Positions 47,171 to 56,788 of a stretch of DNA of 64,000 nucleotides are shown in pieces. Both the position numbers and the translations under genes were made by a program. Numbering within the stretch: position 1 is the stretch's first letter; each line of letters starts with the position of its first letter. The stretch spans positions 5,332,001 to 5,396,000 of the forward strand of contig NZ_CP147846.1 in assembly GCF_037327425.1 (NCBI RefSeq). The letters are read 5' to 3'. The stretch comes from Rhodococcus sovatensis (GTDB lineage: Bacteria; Actinomycetota; Actinomycetes; Mycobacteriales; Mycobacteriaceae). The notes under the pieces were generated by a model. It ran no database searches. It was not told where the DNA came from and worked only from the letters and a program-made list of their open reading frames with translations.

Positions 47171-48592
47171 ATGGCGATCGACGAGAACGAGTCCGAAGAG
47201 ACTCATCCGAACGTGTGGCGGATGGCGGTTCTGCTCGCCTTCGGGTCTCTGATGGCAGGCCTGGACACCTCTTTGGTCAATCTCGGACTGCACGCCATCG
47301 GCGACAGCGTCGGCGCATCTCTGACGCGGGTGCAGTGGATACACAGCGGCTATTTGCTCGCGTTGGCCGCGTCGTTGCCGATCTCCGGCTGGCTCAGCCG
47401 ACGATACGGCGCAGGGAGCCTGTGGATTTGGGCGCTAGTGGCGTTCACCGTCACGTCCATGCTGTGTGCTGCTTCGCCGAACATCGAGATGTTGATCGTG
47501 GCACGGGTTCTGCAGGGACTGGCAGGCGGCCTGCTGATACCCGCGGGTATGACGATTCTCGGTCAGGTGGCGGGCAAGGCGCGCATGGGGCGGGTCATCG
47601 CCATCTCGACGGTGCCGGCGATTGTGGCACCGGCCTTCGGTCCGTTGTTGGGTGCGCTGCTCATTTCTGCCTTGTCGTGGCAATGGCTGTTCTTGATCAA
47701 CGTGCCGATCGGCGCGCTCGGAACTGTGCTGGCCGTGCGTCTACTTCCACCGGGGCGGCGTGAAGCCGCAGGTTCTCTTGATCTGGTGTCCTTGGCGCTG
47801 GTCACGTTGGGACTTCCCCTAACTGTTTACTGCATCAGCACAGTCGGCGATGGCAGCTTCCCGTGGATTCTGCTTGTTTTGGGTGTGGTCGCGCTGAGCG
47901 CATTCGGATGGCGGTCGCTACACGGCAACGGAACCCTCGTCGATCTGAGGTTACTGGGCAACAGGCGATTCGCGGCAGCGTCCATGGAAGTCTTCTTCGC
48001 GGGTGCGGCACTGTTCGGCGGGCTGATCGTGATGCCGCTGTACTTCCAGATTCAACTGGGCGTAGGGATCGTGGATGCGGGACTTCTGTTGATGGCGTTC
48101 AGCCTCGCTGCTGCGGTGACGTTTCCACCCGCTGGTTGGCTCAGTGATCGATTCGGCGGCGGTCTGGTTGCAGCGACCGGGCTCGCAGTGACTGTCGCTG
48201 GAACCGTTCCTATGGTCTTACTGCCCGAGACGCCGAATCTGGTGCTGCTCGAATTTCTGCAGGTCGCCCGGGGAGTTGGATTGGCGCTGGCAGGATCCCC
48301 GGGAGTGTCGGCGGCGCTGGCGGCAGTCCGCACACACGAGATCGCCGACGCCAGTGTGCAAGTAAATGTATTTTCGCGCGTCGGAGGTGCACTCGGTAGC
48401 GCACTGTTGGTATCGATCCTCATGAATGATGGAGTTGCCGAGACGATTCCGCTCCACGCGTTTCGTGCAGCGTTCTGGTGGCTCGCCGCGACTGCGACGG
48501 TTGCGCTGGGAGCGGCGGTCTGGCTGGCCCTCGAACAACGAAAAGAAGCAATGAAATCTCAACCTACGCAGGTACGAAGGAGCATGATATGA
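47171..48592 (+). CDS. DHA2-type (EmrB/QacA) MFS drug exporter
   Basis: A 473-residue, about 14-helix MFS transporter. Motif D1-like LDTSLVNLGLHAIG near residue 34, motif A region SGWLSRRYGAG near 77 and motif C VPAIVAPAFGPLLGA near 155 place it with proton-driven multidrug exporters. ATG 47171 (MAIDENES) has GGGGGAG upstream. It is translationally coupled by ATGA to an FMN reductase gene and controlled by the divergent MarR. Substrate unknown. Confidence 0.9.
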   Translation: MAIDENESEETHPNVWRMAVLLAFGSLMAGLDTSLVNLGLHAIGDSVGASLTRVQWIHSGYLLALAASLPISGWLSRRYGAGSLWIWALVAFTVTSMLCAASPNIEMLIVARVLQGLAGGLLIPAGMTILGQVAGKARMGRVIAISTVPAIVAPAFGPLLGALLISALSWQWLFLINVPIGALGTVLAVRLLPPGRREAAGSLDLVSLALVTLGLPLTVYCISTVGDGSFPWILLVLGVVALSAFGWRSLHGNGTLVDLRLLGNRRFAAASMEVFFAGAALFGGLIVMPLYFQIQLGVGIVDAGLLLMAFSLAAAVTFPPAGWLSDRFGGGLVAATGLAVTVAGTVPMVLLPETPNLVLLEFLQVARGVGLALAGSPGVSAALAAVRTHEIADASVQVNVFSRVGGALGSALLVSILMNDGVAETIPLHAFRAAFWWLAATATVALGAAVWLALEQRKEAMKSQPTQVRRSMI

Positions 48593-49152
48593 CCCGCATC
48601 GGGATCATCACCGGCAGCACTCGGCCAGGCCGAAAGAGCAAGGCGGTAGCCCAGTGGGTTCATCGAGTTGCTATGCAGCGAGGCGATGCCACGTACGAGC
48701 TGGTCGACCTCACGGAGTTCGACCTACCTCATCTCGATGAGCCGGTGGCGGCGGCGATGAGCCGGGAGTATCTGGGCCAGCACACGATTCGCTGGTCCGC
48801 TGCGATCGACTCCTACGACGGGTACATCTTTGTCACCCCTGAATACAATCACGGTCCTCCGGGAGTGCTGAAGAATGCAATCGACTACCTGTACCACGAA
48901 TGGCGTGACAAATCCGTCGGATTCGTCGGCTACGGGACCACAGGCGGCACCCGCGCAGTCGAACAGCTCCGTCTCGTCACCGCGGAGTTGCACTTGGCCG
49001 GCGTTCGAGACCAAGTTGCGTTGTCTCTGTTCGACGACTTCGACGACAACGGGACTGTCGCCCCGGGTAGTCACCATCAGTCGACCCTGACCAAAATGCT
49101 GGGCCAGGTGGTGGCGTGGTCACAGGCGCTGGCGCCCTTGCGAGGGGCGTAG
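48589..49152 (+). CDS. NADPH-dependent FMN reductase
   Basis: A 187-residue flavodoxin-like reductase with the FMN phosphate loop GSTRPGRKSKAV at residue 9 and the TPEYNHGPPGVLKNAIDYL signature near 84. It reduces quinones, azo or nitro compounds or supplies FMNH2. ATGA overlap with the exporter suggests a joint response to a redox-active toxicant. Confidence 0.92.
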   Translation: MTRIGIITGSTRPGRKSKAVAQWVHRVAMQRGDATYELVDLTEFDLPHLDEPVAAAMSREYLGQHTIRWSAAIDSYDGYIFVTPEYNHGPPGVLKNAIDYLYHEWRDKSVGFVGYGTTGGTRAVEQLRLVTAELHLAGVRDQVALSLFDDFDDNGTVAPGSHHQSTLTKMLGQVVAWSQALAPLRGA

Positions 49153-49366
49153 TAAGTGGGTGGTGACGACTGTGCGGCGCCCACCCATCCCGACCGGGGC
49201 CGAGACGGTGATGGCCAAGCGCTCGGCCGGTGGGCCGGGACTGTCTTGCTGGCGTTCGTGCCGACGGGGGTTCGGACCACGTCTGAGGAACTGGATATCG
49301 ATTGCACCGTCGGATCCGTCAGAATGGCACTACCAGCCCACTGCACTACCTGCCGAAGGATGAACG
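49153..49366. other. Intergenic region with nothing recognised
   Basis: About 210 bp between the FMN reductase and the NIPSNAP gene. No convincing gene, operator or terminator was found. AGGA lies 7 nt before the next ATG. Confidence 0.4.
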
Positions 49367-49678
49367 ATGATCTCCATACACCTGCGGTACGAGATCGACC
49401 CCGATCGACTCGACGACTTCCGCGAGTACGGACGTCGATGGATTCCTCTCGTCGAGCGGTTCGGCGGCCGACATCACGGCTACTTCCTGCCGAGCGAAGG
49501 TGACAGCGACGAAGCGTTCGCGCTGTTCACCTTCGACTCACTTGCGGCTTACGAGAAGTACCGACAGGACTCCGCCGTCGACCCGGACTGCATCGAGGCA
49601 TTCCGGTTTGCCCGGACCACGGGATGCATCAGGCGCTACGAACGTCGTTTCCTGTCACCGTTGTTCGCGGGTGAGTGA
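49367..49678 (+). CDS. NIPSNAP-family small protein
   Basis: A 103-residue ferredoxin-like-fold protein with the family pattern HLRYEIDPDRLDDFREYGRRWI, HGYFLPSEGDSDEAFALFTF and YEKYRQDS. Function of the family in bacteria is unclear. Convergent with the SDR gene 5 bp away. Confidence 0.85.
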   Translation: MISIHLRYEIDPDRLDDFREYGRRWIPLVERFGGRHHGYFLPSEGDSDEAFALFTFDSLAAYEKYRQDSAVDPDCIEAFRFARTTGCIRRYERRFLSPLFAGE

Positions 49679-49683
49679 GGACC

Positions 49684-50442
49684 CTAGACGAGCGACGCCG
49701 ACAAGCCCCCGTCGAGAATGTAGTGGCTTCCGGTGATCCACGACGCTTTGTCGTTCGACGCGAGGAACAGCGTCACTTCCGCGATGTCCTCGGGTGTTCC
49801 CAACCGTCCCTGTTTGGCGGCGACGAGATCGCCGAACGGCATCTGCGTAGCGGCTTCGAAGTCCGGGACCAGTCGATCGACCATTGCAGTGTCGGCGAAG
49901 CCGGGGCATACGGCGTTCACCCGGACTCCCGAGGCCCGCATCTCGATGGCCGCGACACGCGTGAGCTGGATGACTGCAGCCTTTGTGGCGCAATAGGAAC
50001 CGAGTAGCGGGCTACCGCCGACGCCGGCGAGCGAGGCGATGTTGACGATGTTGCCCTTCGACTCGACCAGCGGACCGATCGCGGCCTTCATAACCAGGAA
50101 CGGGCCCTTCACGTTCACCGCATAGATCTTGTCGAAGCTCTCCGTCGACTGCTGCAGCAACGGCGACGAGATTTCGATACCGGCGTTGTTCACGACGATG
50201 TCGAGTCCGCCCAGAACCTCCACGGCCTGCGCGACGGCGGCCTGTACCTGGGCCTCGTCGGAGACGTCACAGTTCGCGACGCCCGCGGCACCGATCTCCT
50301 CGGCGGCCTTGGCTGCCGCTCCCTCGTCGACATCGCTGACGACGACGCGTGCACCACGCTCGATGAACATCTTGGAGATGGCTTTTCCGATGCCGGCGCC
50401 GGAGCCGGTGACGAATACTCGCTTGCCCTCGAACTCGGTCAT
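49684..50442 (-). CDS. SDR-family dehydrogenase (third gene of ligase operon)
   Basis: A 252-residue classical SDR: VTGSGAGIGKAISKMF at residue 10, NNAGIEISSPLLQQS near 88, Ser near 138 and YCATK near 151. The C-terminal WITGSHYILDGGLSASLV is typical. An Asp after the second strand (VSDVDEG) suggests NAD preference. ATG 50442 overlaps the ligase stop by ATGA. It probably oxidises or reduces a hydroxyacyl or alicyclic intermediate. Confidence 0.92.
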   Translation of the reverse strand: MTEFEGKRVFVTGSGAGIGKAISKMFIERGARVVVSDVDEGAAAKAAEEIGAAGVANCDVSDEAQVQAAVAQAVEVLGGLDIVVNNAGIEISSPLLQQSTESFDKIYAVNVKGPFLVMKAAIGPLVESKGNIVNIASLAGVGGSPLLGSYCATKAAVIQLTRVAAIEMRASGVRVNAVCPGFADTAMVDRLVPDFEAATQMPFGDLVAAKQGRLGTPEDIAEVTLFLASNDKASWITGSHYILDGGLSASLV

Positions 50443-51998
50443 GGTGTGCTTCCTTTCGATGATGCGGAGAGTGACATGGTGGTGCGCACTTCGGTCTTGA
50501 GGACCTTCCCGACCTTCGACCGGGGAAGGTCGATCCATATCTGAATCTGTTTGGGCGCCTTGATGCTTCCAATTCGCGCTTTCACGAAGTCGATCAGTTC
50601 CTCGGTCGACGCTTCGCGTCCGGGACGAAGAAGAACGGCGGCGGTGACCCGTTCTCCCCACTTGGCGTCGGGTAGCCCGACGACGGCACTTTCCTTGACC
50701 GAGGGGTGAGACAACAACGCCTGTTCCACCTCGGCCGAGTAGACGTTGAAGCCACCCGTGATGATCATGTCCTTTGCCCGGTCGACGACGTAGAGATAGC
50801 CGTCGTCGTCGAGATAACCGATATCACCGGTATGGTGCCAGCCATGCGCGCCCACTTCGGCTGTCGCGTCGGGATTCTCGTGGTACCCCTGCATCACCAG
50901 AGGGCCGCGGACGACGATTTCGCCGCGTTCGCCGCGCCCGAGCAGCGCACCCTCGTCGTTCATGATCGCGACCGTCGTCAGTGGTGTCGGCTTGCCGGCC
51001 GAGGTCAGCCGCTCGACGGCGATGGAGCCGTCGCTGCGGAAGTGATCGGCCGGTGCGAGCGTGGCGATCATGTTGGGTGCCTCGGTCTGTCCGAAAAGCT
51101 GTCCGAGAACGGGCCCGATTCGGGTCAGTGCCTCCTCGAGCCGCGTCGGCGACATCGGTGCAGCGCCGTACCAGAGGCATCGCAACGACGACAGATCCGT
51201 TCCGTCGAGATCTGGATGGTCGAGGACACCGTAGATGACCGTCGGAGGAAGAAATGCGTGTGTGATGCCGTGCTGTTCGATCAGGGACAGAAACTTCCCG
51301 ACGTCGGGGGCAGGCATGACGACCACATGACCCCCGAGGCTGAGAACGGGGAATGTCAGCACTCCCGCCGAATGAGTCAGCGGCGCGAGCGCTAGATACT
51401 GAGGACGTTCGCCGAAGGGATAGCTCATCAACGCCGTCGCCGTGGAGGTCATCATGTTCTCCTCGGTCAGGCGCACACCCTTCGGTCTGCCGGTGGTGCC
51501 ACCGGTTCCGGCGATCATGCACAGCCCATCGGCAGGCCGTCGGTCGACGACCGAGCCGGATCCCTGCTCGGTGAGCCACTGCTCGTAGGACAGTGCGCCG
51601 GGCACCTCCCCGTCGAGACATACGATCCATTCGAGTTGCGGCAATTGGTCGCGGATGCGAGCAACGAGTTCGGCAAAAGCGCTCTGGAAGAACAGGAATC
51701 GGCAACCGAACAAGTCGAACAGTTGCCGGTTCTCGTCTGCCTCGTTGCGCGGATTGATCGGGCACCACACGGCACCTGCTCGCGAGATCGCGAAGACGCA
51801 CGTCAGCGCGAGCGGATCGTTGGCGGACAACACCGCCACACGGTCGCCTGTATCGATCCCGGTGTGTTGCAGTGCGCTGGCGATTCTGACCGTGTCGTCG
51901 TATACCTCCCCATAGCTTCGAGTTCGGTCATCGATGGTGAGACACGGTGCATCTCGGCCCAGGGATACCCCTTTGTCGAGGTAGTCGGACAGCCTCAT
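50439..51998 (-). CDS. Acyl-CoA ligase/AMP-dependent synthetase
   Basis: A 519-residue ANL-family enzyme that activates a carboxylic acid as acyl-AMP and then acyl-CoA. The P-loop core is MIAGTGGTTGRPKGVRL near residue 163, with GQTEAPN near 300, YLDDDGYLYVVDRAKDMIITGG near 395 and the catalytic Lys in RSKVGKVLK near 500. Middle gene of a three-gene operon (11 bp after the dehydrogenase-like gene). The substrate acid is unknown. Confidence 0.93.
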   Translation of the reverse strand: MRLSDYLDKGVSLGRDAPCLTIDDRTRSYGEVYDDTVRIASALQHTGIDTGDRVAVLSANDPLALTCVFAISRAGAVWCPINPRNEADENRQLFDLFGCRFLFFQSAFAELVARIRDQLPQLEWIVCLDGEVPGALSYEQWLTEQGSGSVVDRRPADGLCMIAGTGGTTGRPKGVRLTEENMMTSTATALMSYPFGERPQYLALAPLTHSAGVLTFPVLSLGGHVVVMPAPDVGKFLSLIEQHGITHAFLPPTVIYGVLDHPDLDGTDLSSLRCLWYGAAPMSPTRLEEALTRIGPVLGQLFGQTEAPNMIATLAPADHFRSDGSIAVERLTSAGKPTPLTTVAIMNDEGALLGRGERGEIVVRGPLVMQGYHENPDATAEVGAHGWHHTGDIGYLDDDGYLYVVDRAKDMIITGGFNVYSAEVEQALLSHPSVKESAVVGLPDAKWGERVTAAVLLRPGREASTEELIDFVKARIGSIKAPKQIQIWIDLPRSKVGKVLKTEVRTTMSLSASSKGSTP

Positions 51999-52009
51999 CG
52001 GCCCTGTCC

Positions 52010-53137
52010 TCAGCTGTGCGCGGTGACGATGGGGTCGAGTACAAGTCCGAACGCGCGCAGCACGCCGAGTAGTTCTCGATGACCGAATGCCTGGCAGCTG
52101 GACGCGAATCCGACCTTCTTCGGTGGCCCCTGCAGCAGGTGCGCAGCCGCGAATGCGTTGAGCAGCGCGGTCTGCTTGTAGTTGCAGTTGCCGTGGATGA
52201 CCGTGTGCACCCGTCCGAGCGGTCCCGACGCGTACACCGAATCGAGCGAGGTGTTGATCCGCGGGTTCTCGCGAGGCGGAGTCTCGCTACGGACCGAGGC
52301 CGACACTGTGTCGATGATCTGGTACTTCTCGGCATCCGACTTGCCTTCCATCTGTGCCAGTGCAGCAGAGATGATTTGGGGCACAGCCAGCATCAGCGGC
52401 TTGTTGATCACTCCGCCGTAGGCCTTGGCATTCGCGACCCGCGGATCGTTCTTGAACCACACAGGGTGGGACGTCCCGCCCCACGGCAGCGCTAGGCCGA
52501 GTTCGTGCTGACCGGGCACCACGACCTGGAAGACCCCGTCGTCGACCGGCCACTCGACGTACTCGTTCTGCTCGAGGTAGAAGGCCTTGGAGAATGCGGC
52601 GTTGGTGAGGATGGTGTTGGTCGACGCGACAGTCGGATGGCCTTTCCAGAAGACCTCGATATCGAGCGTGTCCAAACCGGGTGTCTCGAGACAGATGTTC
52701 GCAGCGATCTCCCCGATGCTGTACATCTGGGCCAAACCTGGTGTGAGCACGATGTTTCGGGAGGCAAAGTCCGCGCCGTATTTCTTCTCGGCGTCGATCA
52801 TCCAGTCCTGCTCGCCGGTCGTGTCGGTGTAGTGCGCACCGATCTCGAGGCATGCCTCGACCACTTCGTGCCCGAATCGAGAGAACGGGCCTACGGTGTT
52901 GAGAACGACGTCTGCACCTCGGAATGCTTCCACCAGAGCATCTTTGGTGTGTTCGACCTCGTCGACCTCGTATTCGACGGTGTCGATCCCGGGTACCGCG
53001 TCGAGGATGCCCTTCACTCGGCCATGGTTACGGCCGGCGGCAAGGAATGGGATGTTGTACTCCCGCAGGTATTCACAGATCAGTCGACCGGTGTATCCCG
53101 ACGCCCCATAAACGACGACGCGCTTGTCGGTTGGCAT
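52010..53137 (-). CDS. Saccharopine-dehydrogenase-like NAD(P)-binding protein
   Basis: A 375-residue protein with an N-terminal Rossmann motif VVVYGASGYTGRLICEYL at residue 7 and the GPFSRFGHEVVEACLEIGAHYTDTTGE region near 90 typical of trans-acting enoyl reductase/saccharopine-dehydrogenase-like proteins of actinobacteria. Substrate unknown. First gene of the operon with acyl-CoA ligase and SDR; 230 bp upstream lies a divergent TetR gene with palindromes between. Confidence 0.85.
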   Translation of the reverse strand: MPTDKRVVVYGASGYTGRLICEYLREYNIPFLAAGRNHGRVKGILDAVPGIDTVEYEVDEVEHTKDALVEAFRGADVVLNTVGPFSRFGHEVVEACLEIGAHYTDTTGEQDWMIDAEKKYGADFASRNIVLTPGLAQMYSIGEIAANICLETPGLDTLDIEVFWKGHPTVASTNTILTNAAFSKAFYLEQNEYVEWPVDDGVFQVVVPGQHELGLALPWGGTSHPVWFKNDPRVANAKAYGGVINKPLMLAVPQIISAALAQMEGKSDAEKYQIIDTVSASVRSETPPRENPRINTSLDSVYASGPLGRVHTVIHGNCNYKQTALLNAFAAAHLLQGPPKKVGFASSCQAFGHRELLGVLRAFGLVLDPIVTAHS

Positions 53138-53263
53138 GGAAAGGTCCTCTCGTGAACGGTCTGCCAGCACGGCGGACCGAGGTGGGTTGGAACCGGGGCA
53201 CCTTCTTCGGGAGGGTGTACGTCCGCGCTCCCGAGGTGTGCTGCCGATCACACTATGGGAGAA

Positions 53264-53293
53264 TCTGTACAGACGTCAAGATTTTTCTTGACG
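53264..53293. promoter_or_regulatory. Adjacent palindromes in the TetR/operon divergent promoter
   Basis: TCTGTACAGA (53264-53273) is a perfect palindrome and is directly followed by CGTCAAGA-TTTT-TCTTGACG (53274-53293), a perfect 8-bp inverted repeat. Candidate operators for the adjacent TetR protein. Confidence 0.65.
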
Positions 53294-53366
53294 ACTGCCC
53301 AAAGTTTGAAAATATGACGTCGGGCTTACACTGACCTACGACGAGCGCGCGGAAAGGACACGGACA

Positions 53367-54023
53367 ATGACGCAGACTGCCGATCCGCGCGCACGAATCG
53401 AAGAGCGTGCCCGCAACAAGTTCGAGGCCAAACGGACCGAGCTGGCGGAGGCGACGCTGCACACGCTCGCCGAACTCGGATATGCACGCACATCGCTCCG
53501 GGAGATCGCGCAGAATTCCGAGTATTCACACGGCGTGCTGCATTACTACTTCACCGACAAGCTCGACCTCATCACCCATGCGGTGCGTCAATACGAAGCC
53601 ATCTGCGTCACCCGCTACGACGAGGTGGTCGCAAGCGCTGTCGACGCCGAGCACCTGTTCTCCGACTTCTCCGAGAAGTACTTCGGCACGCTGGTCGCGG
53701 ACGCTGGAATACACCGATTGTGGTACGACCTGCGGAACCAGGCCCTGTTCGACGGCTTGTTCCGCACCGACGTTCTCGACATCGAAGCGCGTCGCGAGGA
53801 CATGATCTGGCGCGTGGTCGTTCGCTACTGCGATCTCCTGGGAACTACGCCGACAATGGACCGGGCGTCGGCCTACATCCTTCTCGATGGCATCTTCCAG
53901 CGGGCGCTGCTGCACCACTTCGCTGGAAACGTCGACGAGATCGACGCCGCGCGTGGTCAGCTCCGGGCCGCATTCGCGATGTTGGACTCCGTGACGAGCA
54001 GCGTGTCAGCCGCGCGCTCGTAG
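53367..54023 (+). CDS. TetR-family regulator of the ligase operon
   Basis: A 218-residue TetR protein with the HTH at about residues 25-75 (ARTSLREIAQNSEYSHGVLHYYFTDKLDLI). It is divergent from the saccharopine-dehydrogenase-like/ligase/SDR operon. Its inducer is probably a CoA thioester or the pathway substrate (inference). Its 3' end overlaps the convergent GMC oxidase gene by 18 bp. Confidence 0.9.
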   Translation: MTQTADPRARIEERARNKFEAKRTELAEATLHTLAELGYARTSLREIAQNSEYSHGVLHYYFTDKLDLITHAVRQYEAICVTRYDEVVASAVDAEHLFSDFSEKYFGTLVADAGIHRLWYDLRNQALFDGLFRTDVLDIEARREDMIWRVVVRYCDLLGTTPTMDRASAYILLDGIFQRALLHHFAGNVDEIDAARGQLRAAFAMLDSVTSSVSAARS

Positions 54024-55643
54024 CACTGCTTCGACGTTGCGCTCGGCCAATGCACTGATGGTCAGCGACGGATTGACGATCCCGGTGCTGCCGGGCACAA
54101 GTGAACCGTCGACGACGTACAAGCCGTCGTAACCGTTCACCCGGCCGTATCCGTCGGTCGCCTTCCCCAGTACGACGCCACCCAGCGGATGAGCGGTGAA
54201 CGTCGCGTTGACATCCCGCACACCCAATGGCGGATATCCAGTGCCGATGTTCGACCGTTCGGCGATCGTGTTGTGCACCGCTCGGAGCGCTTCCTCGACG
54301 TATCGGTTGCCTTGGTCCGGCCACTCGAGATTGACAGCGTCGGATGCTCGGTCGTAGACGAACCGGCCACGAGTGGGGTCGAGAACCATGCCGAGTGAAC
54401 CGAGGAGAGATAGGTCGACGGGGGAGCCGGGTACGTACCAATTCTCCAATGTCAGCGGCGTACCCGACTCGTCCGTGATGCGCGTCGCCGAGGGGGAGCC
54501 CTGTACGACGCCGACGCCCTCTGGACTCATGCCGCGCACCAGAGCTGCGTCACCGTTGGTGCCCCAGCCTTCGCCGATGTGCTCGTCGAGGTTCGGCAAC
54601 GACCCGGTGTCGCGAGCGCGAACCAACAGCTCGGAAGTGCCCATGGAACCTGCGCCGAGGAACAGCCTGTCGCAGGTGATGGTGCGTCGATCGATCACCG
54701 AGGCGTCGGCCGCGAGGATGGACACGGTCAGGGCGTACCTTCCGTTCGGCTCCTGCGTGACGGTGGTGACCTCGTGGCGAGGATGGATCGTGCATCGACC
54801 GGTCGCTTCCGCCGCTGCCAGGTAGTTCTGCGTCAGATCGAACTTTGCGCCATTGGAATTCCCGAGATTGGATTCGCCCAGGATGGCCGATGGTCGCGAT
54901 CTGCCGTTCAGTTCCGCGCGGACGGTGTCCCAGTTCCAGATTCCGTCGATGCGGGACGGGGTGTACCCGGCGCGGCGGACCTGCGCGTCCCACACCCTCG
55001 AGTGCGTGAACGGAGCGGAAGCGTAGACGTCGTCCGGCATGGCGGACAATCGCAGTTCGGATCGCACTCGGGGGTAGTACACCGAGGACAGTTCGTCGTA
55101 GGACAGCGTGGACCCGAACACAGCGTCGAAGTAGCGGCGTTCCGGGGCGATCATGACGCCGGTGAAGACAAGCGACCCACCGCCCACACCTGCGGCTCGC
55201 CACACGTCGATGGATCCGTGTTCGGACACATCGAAGACTCCGCCGAACGAGTCGGTGGGAACGGTGGGCAGGCCCGTCAGTGGTGCGAGGCCTGGGCTTC
55301 GCCAGAATGCGCGACCGTCTGGCATGAAGTCGTTGGCGAAGACCTGCCGGAACGGGTGACTGGGCCAACGTGATCCGCGTTCGACGATGGTGACCGTCAC
55401 GCCCGCGTCAGCCAAACGGCGTGCGGTGATGGCCGCACCGAACCCGGACCCCACCACGATGGCGTCCGAGTGGTCCGGTGCGGACGGAACCGCGCCGTAG
55501 ATTTCGGGCACGAACTGCGCGTACATCGAGTCGAGAACCGGTGCCGCAGCAGCGCGGTGAGCGGTACTGCCGAGAAGTGATGCAGCGGCAGCTGTTCCTG
55601 CGATTCCAGCCGCCCTGACAAAATTTCGACGGTTCATGCTCAT
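54006..55643 (-). CDS. Secreted GMC-type oxidase, cholesterol-oxidase-like
   Basis: A 545-residue flavoenzyme with a Tat-type signal (NRRNFVRAAGIAGTAAAAS, cleavage near AHRAAAA). FAD motif VVGSGFGAAITARRLADAG near residue 65, GGGSLVFTGVMIAP near 160 and C-terminal HPLGGVVLGKATDGYGRVNG near 485 fit class I cholesterol oxidases and related sterol/alcohol oxidases. Export as a folded FAD protein by Tat is expected. ATG 55643 or 55637 is possible. Substrate identity is not proven. Confidence 0.88.
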   Translation of the reverse strand: MSMNRRNFVRAAGIAGTAAAASLLGSTAHRAAAAPVLDSMYAQFVPEIYGAVPSAPDHSDAIVVGSGFGAAITARRLADAGVTVTIVERGSRWPSHPFRQVFANDFMPDGRAFWRSPGLAPLTGLPTVPTDSFGGVFDVSEHGSIDVWRAAGVGGGSLVFTGVMIAPERRYFDAVFGSTLSYDELSSVYYPRVRSELRLSAMPDDVYASAPFTHSRVWDAQVRRAGYTPSRIDGIWNWDTVRAELNGRSRPSAILGESNLGNSNGAKFDLTQNYLAAAEATGRCTIHPRHEVTTVTQEPNGRYALTVSILAADASVIDRRTITCDRLFLGAGSMGTSELLVRARDTGSLPNLDEHIGEGWGTNGDAALVRGMSPEGVGVVQGSPSATRITDESGTPLTLENWYVPGSPVDLSLLGSLGMVLDPTRGRFVYDRASDAVNLEWPDQGNRYVEEALRAVHNTIAERSNIGTGYPPLGVRDVNATFTAHPLGGVVLGKATDGYGRVNGYDGLYVVDGSLVPGSTGIVNPSLTISALAERNVEAVLRARG

Positions 55644-55807
55644 GATTCCACCCTCGCCCGACGAGTTGCGTCGGCCACGAGTGCGGCGACGCAAGCGAGC
55701 ATCGGTTACCGGCGAGTAAGTTGTCCACACGGAGTGACCCGTTTGCCGTCAGCATCACGTCGTGGGGAACATGTGGCACGCGCCACTGATCTGGAAAGAT
55801 CGGCTGG

Positions 55808-56278
55808 TCAGGCCGGGGTTATGTGCCTGGATGGAACCGGGCTCGAGTAGACGACGTTGGTCGTGATGCCACCGAGCGTGGCGAGCCGTCCGGTAATTCG
55901 TTCGAGGTCGCGCATCGACCGTGCCAGCACTTTGATGATGAAGCAGTCCGCGCCGGTGACGTGATGTGCCTCGATGACTTCGGGAAGCGAGTCGGCCAGA
56001 TCGTGGAACGGCTTGTAGTTGCCCGTCGGGTAGGCCAACCGCACGAACGCGGTGACGGTGTACCCGAGCGCTTCGGGATCGACGGTGACGGAGTAACCCG
56101 TGATTACGCCGCCGTCGGTGAGTCGTCGAACCCGATCGGCTGTTGCACTGGGCGACATACTGATTGCGCGCGCGAGTTGCGCGACACTGGCGCGCCCGTC
56201 CTGCTGCAGGAGCTCGATGATGGCGTGATCGGTCGAATCGAGGTCCAACCGTGGTTTCGACTGCACGGGTGAGAACAT
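55808..56278 (-). CDS. Lrp/AsnC-family regulator
   Basis: A 156-residue Lrp/AsnC protein from ATG 56278: HTH ASVAQLARAISMSPSATADRVRRL near residue 25 and a RAM domain with VTGADCFIIKVLARSM near 110. It is divergent from the rhodanese gene, 74 bp between starts, and may control it. Confidence 0.88.
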   Translation of the reverse strand: MFSPVQSKPRLDLDSTDHAIIELLQQDGRASVAQLARAISMSPSATADRVRRLTDGGVITGYSVTVDPEALGYTVTAFVRLAYPTGNYKPFHDLADSLPEVIEAHHVTGADCFIIKVLARSMRDLERITGRLATLGGITTNVVYSSPVPSRHITPA

Positions 56279-56352
56279 ACCGTGGAATGTGCTGCAGAAG
56301 TGTGGTTCTTTCCGTGGATTAGTAGTTCTCTTCAGTTCGGGCGAGCTGTCTA

Positions 56353-56781
56353 ATGATCGGCATGAAGCCATCACTGTCGGCGGCCGAGTTCTTCGCCGCG
56401 AAACTTGCGTACGAGATCGACCCGGCGGACCTCGCCGCCGACCGAGCCGCCGGTGCTCCCGTAACAGTCATCGATACCCGCTCCGAGGCGTCGTGGAGTC
56501 AGGGCCGTATCCCCGGGGCTGTGCACATCCCGAACGCTGACCTCGACAAGCGAATTTCGGAGTTCGCGGGTGACCGGGACTCGCCCATCGTCGTCTACTG
56601 CTGGGGCCCGGGATGCAACGGCAGCACGCGCGGCGCCCTCATCCTGGCAAACCTGGGCTATACGAACGTCCGAGAACTCATCGGCGGGTTCGAGTACTGG
56701 GCCCGTGAAGGCCTCGCAACCGTGAGCGACGAAGGTCGTGGGCGCCGCGCGCCGGATCCGCTGACCGCACCTGTCCGGTAG
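56353..56781 (+). CDS. Rhodanese-like sulfurtransferase
   Basis: A 142-residue single rhodanese domain: VTVIDTRSEASWSQGRIPGAVHIP near residue 37 and an active-site loop VVYCWGPGCNGSTRGA near 80 with Cys in the CNGSTR position. Likely sulfur or cyanide handling. It is followed at once by a 19-bp hairpin. Confidence 0.9.
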   Translation: MIGMKPSLSAAEFFAAKLAYEIDPADLAADRAAGAPVTVIDTRSEASWSQGRIPGAVHIPNADLDKRISEFAGDRDSPIVVYCWGPGCNGSTRGALILANLGYTNVRELIGGFEYWAREGLATVSDEGRGRRAPDPLTAPVR

Positions 56782-56788
56782 GTGCGGC

